A stretch of DNA of 64,000 nucleotides, taken from the NCBI RefSeq assembly GCF_007655135.1, contig NC_045130.1:14074001-14138000 (forward strand). Reading direction: 5' to 3'. Origin of the DNA: Punica granatum. Lineage: Eukaryota; Streptophyta; Magnoliopsida; Myrtales; Lythraceae. The notes below the pieces were generated by a model. It worked only from the letters and a program-made list of their open reading frames with translations, did not search any database and was not told where the DNA came from. A program made the position numbers and the translations under genes. This document shows, in pieces, positions 37,630-50,641 of the stretch. Within the stretch, counting starts at the first letter, position 1, and the number at the start of each line of letters is the position of its first letter.

Positions 37630-38500
37630 TAAAATTTATGTCACTTGCATCCTTTGTTACAGCATTGTCCTCTACAGTATCAAATTCTAGTTAAACTATT
37701 TTTTCTTAACCTAAAAATGCACAAACTTTCATTTTTTTCAACCTCTAAAGAGAGAGAGCTCCAATATGCTCGTTAATGGTAGATTCTAGTAGAGGTAGAT
37801 TCTTCCTTAAACTTTCATATGGTCAAAGTCTTTGGATCGTGAGGAAGCTATAGGATATTACTATTTGCGATTTCGTTAAACGGTTTGTAAGATATAACCG
37901 CTTGAATTATGATTTCGTAATAAAAACTAAATTTTGGACCAAATTTTTGAAATCATTTCTTTACTTTTGACTGCACTCTTGTTTACGAATTATAATTTAT
38001 TATATTAGCTTTTCATAAGAATAAGTAATTCATTAATCGGATATCCGAGTGAAGAGAATGAAAGACTTGAACGGAGCCATTGTACCACCATTTACAATAG
38101 AGAGTGAGAGGAGGGGATGAGAGAGAGTGGGAGAAAAAGGATTATATTGATGTAAAATAACATAAGAAATAAAAAGGAAAAAAATACAAATTCAACAAAA
38201 AAATGATGAAAAAATTAATTTAAAAAAAAATCACCTTGAGGACCTATTTGATAATCAGCAAATTTGAGTCCTTCATGGAGTTATCATAAGAACGAGTTGG
38301 GATCTCTGGGACTGATTTGATATAAGAAAATACCGAATTGATTTAACAAGGGACCAAAAGTGATGTAACAAGTGACTAATTTTTTGTAACAAGGGATCAA
38401 ATTAATATAACAAAGGATCAATTTGATGTTAGAGAGAACGAATTTGATATTATAGAGGACAAAATGATGTAACAAAGGATGCAAGTGACGTAAATTTTAT
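37630..38500. repeat. Inverted-repeat-flanked segment beside the duplication
   Basis: A ~58-bp sequence at 37630-37688 (containing CACTTGCATCCTTTGTTAC) reappears inverted at 38441-38500. The enclosed 750 bp is AT-rich and has short imperfect direct repeats (GGATCAA(A/T)TT) near 38390-38430. The right inverted repeat overlaps the edge of duplication arm 2. It may be a fold-back element; no target duplication is obvious. Confidence 0.5.
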
Positions 38501-39751
38501 GGAAGAGACTCGAATGATGTAACTCGTCTATCTCGGAAACGACTTTGATATTTAATTCCAATTTATTCGGGCCAGTTAAAGCCCAAGCCCAAGCCCATTT
38601 TTATGGACTGAAGGAGTACGCAGGAACGTCCGGCCCTTTAACCGAATCAAGCCGAGCTACTCATCTTCATCTTCGTCTTCGTCTTCGTCCATCTTCCTGT
38701 TTCTCGTCTTCTGTCGGACGACTGGAACGAGACCGTTTCGTCCGTCTTGTAACCTAAAGAACTGGGGAACATCACTCTCCGGCGCTCTCGGAGCCTCCGC
38801 CATCCCCGGCGACCCCCGCCCTCACCCGTGGCTAATCCCCCAGCTGCCGCTAACTCCACACCGGTCCCTCCTAACAAGCTCTTCGATTTCTCTGCTGATT
38901 CCCCCCCGAAAGTATCCCTTGCCCGCCACCAGTACATGTTCCGTTCCGAAGCCCTCAGAGCTCTCCGAGAGAGGATCCACTCGCCTGATCGGATCTTGCA
39001 GGAGTTTGCCCATTTACAGGTTTGCTTCTCCCAAAAATTGATTCTTTGGGGGCTGAGCTGAGCCTAGTTCCCCCATTTTCACGCTTTATTTTTTTTTCCC
39101 GGTTATTTCTGGGGAAATTGGTTTCTCGGCGTTTGTGTTTGCCGATACAAGGTCAGTACTTATAGCATCAAAAGTCAATTTAAGCTGCTCTTTGCGGATC
39201 CTGAGTTATGTGTTTTTGCTTTATGGTAGCAAACAAAGATTCAATCTTTCATTATTCTTGGGCCTCCTAGTGTGCCTGAGATAGAAATCCCGTACCCTTA
39301 CATCCCATTCACCAGTCCGCTATAGTTGGGACTTGACTGCTGCCCCCCATAAGAAGCAGCAAGCCGATAACAACTCAGTGGCATTGAATCTATGTAGAAA
39401 CTTCAGCTTCATTTGTGTCGTCTTTGAAAATTGTTGTCACAAGTTTTTAATTGGAAAGGCTTGATAAATGAAATGCTTTCTGCGGATATTCATTTTGGGT
39501 GATGTTGGTGGCCGGTCTCCTTGCTTTCTGACATTCGGCAAGGTGATGAAATTACTGTGTGTTCAGTCTTGATGAGAAAGATTGGCTTTTCATGACAAAC
39601 ATGTAGCTTGATGAATAAATAATGCACAAACTTTATTTAGTCTGTGGCTTCTACATGTTTCTGTTTTGGTGGCAGGCTAACAGGATAAAGCCATCAAAGA
39701 TTATTAAAAGCTGCACTGTGGCTCTTGCTGATGTCAATTTGAGCAAAAACC
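38491..39751. repeat. Inverted-duplication arm 2 (copied PTP1 promoter, exon 1, intron 1, partial exon 2)
   Basis: This is the reverse-complement copy of 34138-35382. It retains the exon 1 donor (CAG|GTTTGC at 39019) and the exon 2 acceptor (GGCAG|GCTAAC at 39676). The PTP1 start ATG has become GTG at 38828. Small differences, such as an extra 6-bp AAGCCC unit upstream, show divergence after duplication. It joins the mTERF coding sequence at 39751. Confidence 0.9.
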
Positions 39752-41202
39752 TGATTTTGGGCAGAACTCGACCATCCCCATCTGCCCAGAACCCTGGTAT
39801 CCAAAACCCTGATGGTATCTCCCAGCTTCACGCTTCATTCTCCACACAATCATCCAAATTCCCAGAGTATGAAATGCCTTCTGTTACATGGGGTGTGGTG
39901 CAAGGCCGCAAGGAGAAGCTGGTGTCCCGAGTAATAATATGTGATTACCTGAAGAGTCTGGGGATAATTCCTGATGAACTGGAGGACCTGGAGCTGCCTT
40001 CCACTATCGAGGTCATGAGAGAGCGCGTCGAGTTTCTGCAGAAGATGGGACTGACTATTGACGATATCAATGAGTACCCCCTATTGCTAGCCTGCAGTGT
40101 GCGGAAAAACATGATCCCCGTGTTGGGCTACTTGGAAAAGATTGGGATTAGCAGGTCGAAGTTGGGTGAGTTTGTTAAGAATTACCCGCAGGTTTTGCAT
40201 GCCAGTGTTGTTGTCGAGCTTGTGCCAGTTGTTAAGTTTCTACGTGGACTCGATGTGGAAAAGCAAGATATCGGCTATGTGTTACAGAAGTATCCCGAGC
40301 TTTTGGGGTTTAAACTCGAGGGGACAATGAGCACTTCAGTTGCTTATCTTGTAAGCATCGGCGTCAATCCCAGGGATATAGGTCCTATGGTCACACAGTA
40401 TCCGTATTTTTTGGGGATGCGAGTTGGGACTATGATTAAGCCACTCTGTAACTACTTGGTTTCCCTTGGCTTGCCGAAGAAGATACTAGCAAGGATGTTG
40501 GAGAAGCGAGCTTACATACTGGGGTACGATCTCGAAGAGACAGTGAAGCCTAATGTTGATTGCCTGATTAGCTTCGGTGTGAGGAGGGAAGCTGTTGCTT
40601 CCGTTATTGCTCAGTACCCCCAAATTCTAGGATTGCCCCTGAAGGCTAAACTGTCTTCACAACAGTACTTCTTCAGCTTGAAGCTTAAGATTGATCCTGA
40701 GAAATTTGCCCGTGTGATAGAGAAGATGCCGCAGATAGTAAGCCTTAATCAACAAGTGATTATGAAATCCTACGAGTTCCTTTTAGGGCGGGCAATCCCA
40801 TCTGAGGAGGTCGCGGAGATGGTCGTGAGATGCCCTCAGTTGCTTGCGCAGCGAGTAGAGCTCATGAAGAACAGTTACTACTACTACAAGAGCGAGATGG
40901 GGAGACCAATCAAAGAGCTCGTAGACTTCCCCGAGTATTTCACATATAGCTTGGAATCAAGAATCAAGCCTAGGTATCAAAGGTTGCAGAGCAGGGGAAT
41001 CAGGGGCTCGTTGAATTGGTTCCTGAATTGCAGTGACCAGAGATTCGAAGAGAGGCTGCAGGGCGACTACATCGAAGCGGATGCCGCAGGTCCATCGTTC
41101 TGCATGGGGGGAAAGTTGGAGCTCCCGGGGAGTGAAATGGTGTCGGATGAAGAGGATGAGAGTGAGGATGAAGTGCTTTACCGCAGGACAGTTTCTCTGT
41201 AG
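38936..41202 (+). CDS. mTERF-family protein with PTP1-derived 5' end (chimeric gene)
   Basis: The long frame 39622-41202 encodes a full mTERF domain of repeated helical motifs with periodic YP.(I/L)L (for example KYPELLGF, QYPYFLGM, QYPQILGL). It ends in an acidic tail and LYRRTVSL. It resembles the plant mTERF4/EMB2219-like group, which act in organelle transcription and group II intron splicing. The first 43 residues of this frame come from duplicated PTP1 intron 1 and exon 2; mTERF-specific sequence starts at LILGRTRP. A spliced model, 38936-39019 joined to 39676-41202, is in frame and gives 536 residues, starting at Met37 of the PTP1 exon because the original ATG is now GTG. The unspliced ATG at 39622 would give 526 residues with a hydrophobic start. 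An ASFSTQSSK segment resembles the remains of an organelle presequence. The mTERF body is certain; the start is not. Confidence 0.8.
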
Positions 41203-42117
41203 CTGAGATTTTTGTTTTTACATGTGTTACAAAGAAGAGTAGCTTTGCTTATTTGGAATATTGGATGGAGCATGGAAGGGATGGAAAATGATGATCAATT
41301 ATTTATTACTGGTTGGTAGAATAGAAGTTTGTTTCTTCAACTCAATTGGGAAAGAGTTATTTTTCATTTCAAGCTTTTCATCGGCTGAGTTTCAATTTCG
41401 AGTGAGATGCTAAACACGAACCAATTGATATATATGATGATGATATATAGGTGAGAACTGAAGGAGCTAATCATATCAGGAGTTGAATGAACATATACTA
41501 GCATAGCAGAGGCATCAGTGAACTGCCTTCTAATCCCCCGTGCCACTCCGAATTTGTTCATATTTCAACTGAACTCGAGGGCCCAGCCAGTGGATGATGA
41601 ATTCGGGTCGATGTTAGATTGGGAATGGGAATGGGAATGGCGTATTTTAATTTATATTGTTCTTGTTCTTGTTCTCTACAGCAGCAGTTGTCCCTTTTTA
41701 TCTATTGCGTCGTTTCCATAATCCATACGTGGTACCTATGCGCGCGCGCGTGTATATCTATATATATGCGTGTGCGTGCGCGTGAGAGATCAGATATTAA
41801 ATCTAGCAGTTCTCAGTATATACAACAAAGCCCAAAGGTGAGTCGATGAACTATCATCTGACATTAGAAAACGCCGGATCGACAAAAGATAGGAGGAGAC
41901 AATCCGCTAAGCAAGTTCTTACATATAAATAAAGAGTAACCAGAGATCAATCATTGTTCATAAAGCAACTAGACTTGCAAGAAGTAGCGTCATCATCAGG
42001 TTTACTTCAACAAAATTTGCACACGTCGAATTTGCCCAACAACGGCATGATCTCTTAGAAAAGAAAATACTTTCCGGGACATGCTCATTTACAAGAGCAG
42101 GAAAGACCTATATAGAG
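41203..42117. other. Spacer between mTERF and cytochrome c 3' ends
   Basis: This holds the two convergent 3' UTRs. It contains a GGAATG microsatellite (41621-41640) and an alternating GC/GT/AT tract (41741-41785) that could adopt Z-DNA. No gene is seen. Confidence 0.5.
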
Positions 42118-42128
42118 TTTATTTTATT
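42118..42128 (-). terminator. Polyadenylation signals of cytochrome c
   Basis: Two overlapping AATAAA hexamers read on the minus strand about 105 bp after the stop codon, a usual distance for a plant 3' UTR. The 32-base poly-C tract would therefore be inside the mature mRNA. Confidence 0.5.
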
Positions 42129-42193
42129 GGGGGGGAAAAAATATCGCTTCCGCGGTTCCGCGTGAAACAAGAATCATCTTCAACAAATGGAAT

Positions 42194-42196
<3 letters not shown>

Positions 42197-42228
<32 letters not shown>
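42197..42228. repeat. 32-base pure poly-G homopolymer in the cytochrome c 3' UTR
   Basis: The run starts two bases after the TAA of the cytochrome c gene and reads as poly-C in its mRNA. It is the second long G/C homopolymer in this window. Confidence 0.9.
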
Positions 42229-42229
42229 C

Positions 42230-43665
<1,436 letters not shown>

Positions 43666-46600
43666 TCTCGCCCGCCTCTCTTCTGTCTCTCTCTTCCCTT
43701 TCTCCTTGCAGAAAAGCTTTTGGTTAGGGTTTCTTCGAGGGTGCGGGTCAAAAAATTGTTGCTTGGAAACGAGGCTCCCACGAGCCCCGCCACTTGGCAA
43801 TATTTGAGTGGTGGTTTCCTCCGCCTGTTGCATTCAATGGATCTCCACACCGAAGATTCTTTATTATTATTATTATTATTATTTCTTCTTTTGTTTTTTT
43901 TTTGGTTGAGAACAAATTGAATTAGACAACTATTTGGGTTTTTTTTCTGGCAAATTTCAAAAAAATTAAAAATTACTTTGCTTATTTTTCTGGTCAAAGA
44001 CAAAAATAAGAGTTGTCGTAAATAAACGGAATATTAGATTAATAAATCACACACTTTCAAAAAATTCACAAATTTACCTTTGCCTTTAAATTTTTTAACA
44101 TGTAAATTCGCAAAATTTCATTCTATTTCACATCTACCAAATTGTTGGATGCCCACTAAATATACTAACGAGAAATAACAATGCATACATGGCTGATAAA
44201 GTCTTACGGGCCACACTTAATTGGCATAAACCGATTAATATAAATTAAACATGTCAAAATTGACCGAATTTATTAGAATTGACCGAATCGGTCAAGCTAG
44301 TCAAATTAACCAAGTTTGACCATATACTTTTTCCTCCCGCAACCCTAACGCCACCTCTTTCTAAATCCGAGCCTGTTGCAACTACAATAGTCATTGTTCA
44401 TGCCAACTTTCTGCGGCGGCGACGACTGTGATTGTTGTCAGCTCAATCTAGACTAAACTAGCTCGAGAGGAGACTACTTTGAGGAAGAGCTGGCTCGGGC
44501 AGGGATCAAAACAGCGACAACGGCTATAAAGCACAGAGCCTGACCACGATCTTGACTCAAGGACGAAGTAACCAGTGACCCAGATTGCGAGGTGCACCCG
44601 CGACCCTTCCCTAGTCGCAATCGCGTGCATCACTGCAAGGGGCTGCTATCGCATTCAAATGGGTCTGGGTAGTAGACCTTGATCCTCCTTTTGTTCTGGT
44701 TTGTTGTCAGTGTCGCACTCTAGAGGCATGCCTTAACGCATGGCCAGGGACGACACACTGGCTGGCTGCAATCCTTGGGTCGGCTGGAGGGCTTTCATAG
44801 CTACCAGAATTGAAATAACCCTTATGCACCTTTTGGTATAGTTTGGAGATGGAGAAATTGGGGGGTTTGGAGGGTGGCAAAATGGGGAAATCATCTACGC
44901 GAGGTAGGACCTAAAAGTCATATAGGCTTTCATTAGCTACACATGTACTGTTATCATCCACTTCAGTAAATTTGACTAGACAATTTACCTTTTGGTAGAG
45001 GTGATAATAGAGCAAAATTTGATGAATTTACAGGTCAAATAAAAAAATGGTAGATTTGAGAATTTTAGAAAAGTTTATGATTTTTTAGGCTAATAACTCT
45101 AATTAAAAGCACAGACTTTCACATTTGTATTGTTTACGAGCAATTTTGTTTATGTTTTTCATTAAATTTTCTTCACTTTCTAAAATTTTAAAAATAAAAG
45201 GGTTAATAACATAAAAAATCACGACTTTTGTCAAATTCTTATTTCTAGCACGACCTTTTCAGAAATTGTATAGAAATGCGCGACTTTTCGTTTTAATTTC
45301 AAATCTAACACGACGTTAAATTTTCTGTTTATTTTAACAGTAACGGCTCACTTTAATAACAAAATCTTCTCAAAAAAAAAAGAAAAAAGAACATAATAAG
45401 TAGTTATATACAATTTTTAAAGAGGTATAAAATCTTATATTAAAATTTAATGTTATAAAATAGATAAAATAATTTATACAAGTCGAGGATAGTGCAAGTA
45501 TCCGTCTTGTCATAGTACAAAAGGCAATGACTTAATTAATCTTTACAATGTGGCAGCTTGACTTTTGCAATTTCATTTCTAACAACCAATGGCATGGTCT
45601 CTTGATAAATCGGTTATATAATTAGATATTGGGGTATTTGCCCAATGTTACATCACACGATAATCACGTGACATGTTCCAGATTAATTGAACATTTTCAT
45701 TATTTTTTTTTTAATTTAAGGAAGAAGGAAAGTCTCTCCTTTCTCAACATCCTTTTTTTTTTGTAATGTAATTTTTCCCTCAAAATTCTCAACATTATTT
45801 TTTACCCAGTTGAAAAAAAAAGAGTTCTAATGGAACGTGGTGAACTATTTAATAAGGAATATCATATTTTTGGTCCTCATTATGTGGCTTCTTTTATATT
45901 TTTTCCCCAAACACCTTCGCTTAAAAGCATACATATATTGGCTAATTAGCTTCTTGATTACAAGTCATCGGAGAAAAGATTCATCGACTACATAAATACA
46001 CAGTTGACTAGACAACTGCATATATATAAGGCACCATACTTGATAACGCCATTTATTGATTAATCTATCAGTTGTTAGTAGAAAATACAAATGCTTCCCG
46101 GTTGATGTGCCGGACACACTACGTGGCACACCATGATTGGCCTTTTGTCCATGTCATCCCAGTTTTGACGAATATTAGATAGAGTGATGATTCTATGAAT
46201 GCCGGCAAAATTGAGAATGAAGTGACAAAGGGAATAAATTTGGGACGAGAATTGTAAGACATTCAAAATTGGGGATACTCCATAATTACTATTTTTTTCA
46301 GCTTGGCCAAAAAAAAATTATATTTTTTCCAGCGTAGAAGGGGGAGGGGAAAAGAAAAAATCTCATGGACTAAATGAGATTTACTTATTGCCAGCTTTGA
46401 AATGGGCCCCGCTGGCCGCCCAAATCTGATATAGGCCCACGTAGTACTTTGACTCCTCGGATTTGCGGACCTGACTTAACCTTCCTCAGGAAAAAAGGTA
46501 ATTAATTTTTGACTTTTTTTCTCGTACGAAGAGTCTAATGACAAAGTAGTTTTCACATTAGCAGCCCTATAATATAGTTAAGAAAGACCAACGTGTGATT

Positions 46601-49433
46601 AGCATTTAATTAGACTCGTGTAATTTCCACTAATCAAGACAGAAATTAATTTAGATTTTTATATAAATAATATAATATTATTCAAATGTTAAAACATTAA
46701 AATATTTCCCAAGATTTTGGTTTTGACCAATATTTTATTTTATTTTATTTATAACAAGGGTGTCTGGGTTTCGCTTGACATGTGAATACACTGCAAGCCC
46801 ATGAAATAGGTCAGTCAATCAACATGTCATGTAGGTGGTCCAATATTATTTAATGCAAGGTTGGCATGATGATTAAAGAGTGTGACTTCCTTAGACAAGT
46901 CTTAGGTTTTAGTCACCCCAATCCCGGACATGTGAATATCATGCGAGCCCCTGAAATAGGTCAGTTCGACAGCAGGTCGTGTAGGCGGCCTAATATTATT
47001 TAATGCAATGTTGGTATGGTGGTTAAATAGTGTAACTTCATTGGACAACTTCTAAATTTAAGTTACCCCTCAAATTATGTAGGAGAATACTCTTTATTGG
47101 GTCACGTTTCAGCCTGTGGCTGGACTAACCTGTCTCGTGGACTTATAAGGTGTTCATGTGGATCCTACGATTAGTCATACGAAATCCGGACACTTTCGTT
47201 ATAAAAATATAAAAATGAAACATCAAAATATTGGTGAAGACCAAAATCTTAGGAAATATTTGACATACTCGTGCAATATATACACACACATATATACAAT
47301 AAACAAGAGCCATATATGTGCTCTGTGCGTTTTTACGTAATAAATTTATTATGATCTATTTATAGTGAGCATTTTAGGAAGAAGAAAATATATACCAATT
47401 ACTTTCACTTATTATCTATGTACTATATATGTATGCTGGCTTGGTACTTGGTATATATACTAGAAGTCGGTTGGCTTGCATATTTTGCGAGCTATTCAAC
47501 AATTTTATATCAAAAAATGTGATGATTAAAGAGATAAAAAAAAGAAAGATGGTAATATCTTTGTTGAATCGCTAATGTTAGTGTTTACCATGACAGTAAA
47601 ATCCTCATAATTATCGGTCTTTTTTCATATTTGATCGCCAGAGAAGATCAACCAAGCTTGTAACTAGGCCTGGACAAATATTGCTCACAACTAAAGAATA
47701 GAAGACGTGAAGAGAGTTCAATGTTGATTATGAAGTTGTTTTATATTTTTTCAAAATATATTTTTCCGAGTATAACCAAGCAGTTATTAGGTGAAGAATT
47801 CCAAAAGTCTTGAAACAATTATGGAAGTCACCCTTTTCGATACGTGAATGAGATTTTTTAATTTTTGCACTTCTATGATATGGCACCACAGTATTTCGCC
47901 TTTTTTCAGTTGAACCATAGTATTTCGTCTTTGTCGCACTAATCTGGTAGGCAATTGAAAGGTCACCCAACCTGAAAGAGAATTGGTTCTACATGACTTG
48001 TCTTTAATTTGAAACATTGTCTTTAACTTTTATATATTGTACATATATACTCAGTGCACGTGTTTTTATAATGTTCAATGTAATCAATAGCTGGTCGATC
48101 GAATCTCGTATTAGAGAAAGCAGTTGGCTTAGCATATTGGCAAATATATTCATTTAGTATTTTCAGGAAGTATATGTGTTTTATTTAACACAAGAATAAT
48201 TAGAGAGTTATGCCCGGACCAAAAAAATCTAATTATTTCTTTTTTTTCCCAAGAAACTCTTCAGTACACGCATATAATAAAAGAATAATGATCATATCAT
48301 GTTAAATTTACTTGTTTATTTCATAATATAAGAATCTACCTCACTATTTAATTTTTATGCTTATCCCAAAGATTAATTTATCCTCTATAATTTCTAATTT
48401 TGAATATATCACGCCTCTACCTTTATTTTTCCGAAAATAATGAAGATTTTATCATTACAAAGAGAAGTGCACAAAATAAAATGATCGAGAGAAAAATTAA
48501 AAGAGCAGATACATTGAAGGCACCTCCTAATTAATTAATTTTAAGAAAAGAAGATAAGTGTGGGAAAAAAAGAAAAGAAAAGAAAAGAAACATCAATGGC
48601 GGGAATACAATTGTAGACAAGCCGGTCACCAAAGTTCTGAACTCAATTAGTAGAATTTTATTATGCTTATTCTTCAAAGGCCAAATAAGGGAAAAGGAGA
48701 AACATAATGCGTTCTTGAAAAAAAAAATGAAACTAATACACAAAGAGGTCTATTTTTTTTCCCTTTTACAGTGAAATCATAATGCGTTCTTAGTTTATCA
48801 GTTGAAATTAACTCTTACTCGCGCATCGGCTCGGTCTTCAACTATTATTACACATAAGGGAGTCTTTCTTTTTTTTTTTCTTTTTTTTTTGCCCTTTTGG
48901 AGAGATCATAGAAGGTTATCCTATCGGCTCAAAGTGGCCCTTTGCTTGAGCATCACTTGGATATTTTAGGAAAGTTACAGCGAATAATTTTTATTAATCC
49001 TCTGCACGAAATTCACCGCAAAAAAAATTTCCTATACAAAAAATCAAAGAATTAAAATACTTTTACTGTAATGATAACTAAATCGTGACCATCATGAAGT
49101 GATGAAGAAAGCAAACTGACGCTCCTTTAACTCCAAAGAGATAACATGCACTATAACATAACCTCAAAAAAGAACAGTCATAACATAACATTGATCATTA
49201 AATCTTCACTCCATAGTGTAAAGACAAAAGATGTTACATAGAGGGGAGCAACAATTTATTAATTCAAAGAAAAAATAATAATACAGGAATATATATTATT
49301 TATATCCTAACTTTGCCTTCTTTTCCCAATTAAACATTACGAAAACTAATCCCAACATATTAAAATATTTGGAATTAATTTTTCCCCATAATTCCCCTTC
49401 AAGTTTCTCTAAGATTAATTAATTCGTTTTAAA
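43666..49433. other. 5.8-kb AT-rich intergenic region
   Basis: After the cytochrome c promoter (a TTA microsatellite lies at 43861-43880) I see no gene. Features are a tandem SINE-like repeat at 46777-47076 and many homopolymer A/T runs. ORFs are all short and unconvincing. Confidence 0.5.
46777..47076 (+). repeat. Two tandem ~150-bp SINE-like units
   Basis: Two units start with GACATGTGAATA at 46777 and 46927. Each continues with CTGAAATAGGTCAG-type sequence, TAATATTATTTAATGCAA, then a tRNA-like stretch with an A-box-like TTGGCATGATGATTAAAGAG and a B-box-like AGGTTTTAGTC. The second unit is more diverged. This looks like a dimerised tRNA-derived retroelement, not related in sequence to the other SINE family here. 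Confidence 0.55.
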
Positions 49434-50099
49434 TTAATCCCAAATGGAGTAGTCATTGTAATTAAGTTCTTCCCTCACATCCAAGTCCATTGCATCAATG
49501 TCATCCAAGATCATCCCATGATGATGATCATCATGATGGGGCTCCGCAAAAAACATAGGCCCCATCAACTGATGATGATGATGATGAAGATCCATCATCC
49601 ACATCTTCGGAGAGTCCATCGGAGTTTCATTGATAGCTTGTATCTGACTCGGGCTGAGCCCCATTGTTGCCACCGGGACCGTTGTGTCCCCGACCTCCGA
49701 GCCCCCGCTGTGGTCTTGCAACCCCGCTCCTCCTCCTCCTCTATTCAGCCACTTGAGCAGCCACAATGCAGCTTCCTGGGCGGCCGACTGGACGTCCTGT
49801 GGCCTAGAGCTCGCCGGCTTGGGGAACAGCTCCGCCAGCTCCGGGAAGTTGAGCCTCGCACCACTTCCTCGGAAATGAAGGGCTGCCACGTCATACGCCG
49901 CTGCTGCCATCTCTGCAGCCTCGTAGCTCCCTAGCCATATCCGGGTCTTCTTCCCTGGCTCGCGGATCTCAGACACCCACTTCCCCCATTTCCTCCTGCG
50001 GACTCCTCGGTAGTTATGGTCGGTACGGTCGACGTGAACACCACCGACCGGGTTGCTCCGACTCTCGAATAGCATAGCTTCTTGTTGGGCTAATTCCAT
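49434..50099 (-). CDS. DREB-subfamily AP2/ERF transcription factor (ERF020-ERF022-like), 221 aa
   Basis: A single AP2/ERF domain ([13 protein letters not shown]...ARLNFPEL) occupies residues 30-88, with Val14 and Glu19 of the domain, the DREB signature. It should bind DRE/CRT-type GCC-like elements in the nucleus. The C-terminal motif [20 protein letters not shown] is shared with the paralogue at 63064-63654. A His-rich stretch and an acidic end (DDIDAMDLD) suggest an activation region. The gene is intronless, as usual. An upstream in-frame ATG exists at 50165 (243 residues), but it overlaps the TATA box, so I choose the ATG at 50099, which also aligns better with the paralogue. Confidence 0.9.
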   Translation of the reverse strand: MELAQQEAMLFESRSNPVGGVHVDRTDHNYRGVRRRKWGKWVSEIREPGKKTRIWLGSYEAAEMAAAAYDVAALHFRGSGARLNFPELAELFPKPASSRPQDVQSAAQEAALWLLKWLNRGGGGAGLQDHSGGSEVGDTTVPVATMGLSPSQIQAINETPMDSPKMWMMDLHHHHHQLMGPMFFAEPHHDDHHHGMILDDIDAMDLDVREELNYNDYSIWD

Positions 50100-50164
50100 G
50101 ATTGCTGGAAGCACGAAGCTAGAGCTTTTAATTTCTAAGATTATTTGCCCCATTTCCTCGTGCA

Positions 50165-50172
50165 TATATATA
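50165..50172 (-). promoter_or_regulatory. Probable TATA box of the first ERF gene
   Basis: A TATATATA element lies about 65 bp before the chosen ATG at 50099, which leaves a 5' UTR of about 35 bases. It overlaps the upstream in-frame ATG at 50165 and so argues against that start. Confidence 0.5.
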
Positions 50173-50173
50173 G

Positions 50174-50279
50174 TGTCATATACTAGAGTGCATGACAGGG
50201 ACTGATCAATAATTATGTGACAAGTGAGCTTCCACGTAGTTTACTTAATGAGAATGTTGTCAAGGCGAGTGAGTGAACA

Positions 50280-50310
<31 letters not shown>

Positions 50311-50609
50311 CATATGACGTAGTGATATATATTTAAATACATTATTTTGTAGATGTATAAAAGCCATTGAATATATATTCAGATATCATGCCAGTTGATG
50401 AGCTAGGGATTCACCTCATAAATCACGGTAATTCTTCACCGAGCTAATTTGAGCAAGTCATTTACATTCGTATTGAGAATTACAAAACAAGTCCAATCAC
50501 TTATAAATTTAGTGAAAATTTAAAAGTTCGTCGAGGAACCATCTCCTTAAGGCTTTGGGCAACATTACAAGATCATAAAAACTGTGCACTCTCTCTTACC
50601 ATAAAAGAA

Positions 50610-50641
<32 letters not shown>

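Noticed and set aside
34138..39751. Inverted arms as a source of hairpin RNA against PTP1
   Set aside because: The two copies are transcribed away from each other, so their normal transcripts are sense-identical and would not pair. Only unexpected read-through would create a hairpin.
50100..50165. Upstream ATG (50165) as the start of the first ERF protein
   Set aside because: The ATG overlaps the likely TATA box, and the extra 22 residues do not resemble the paralogue.
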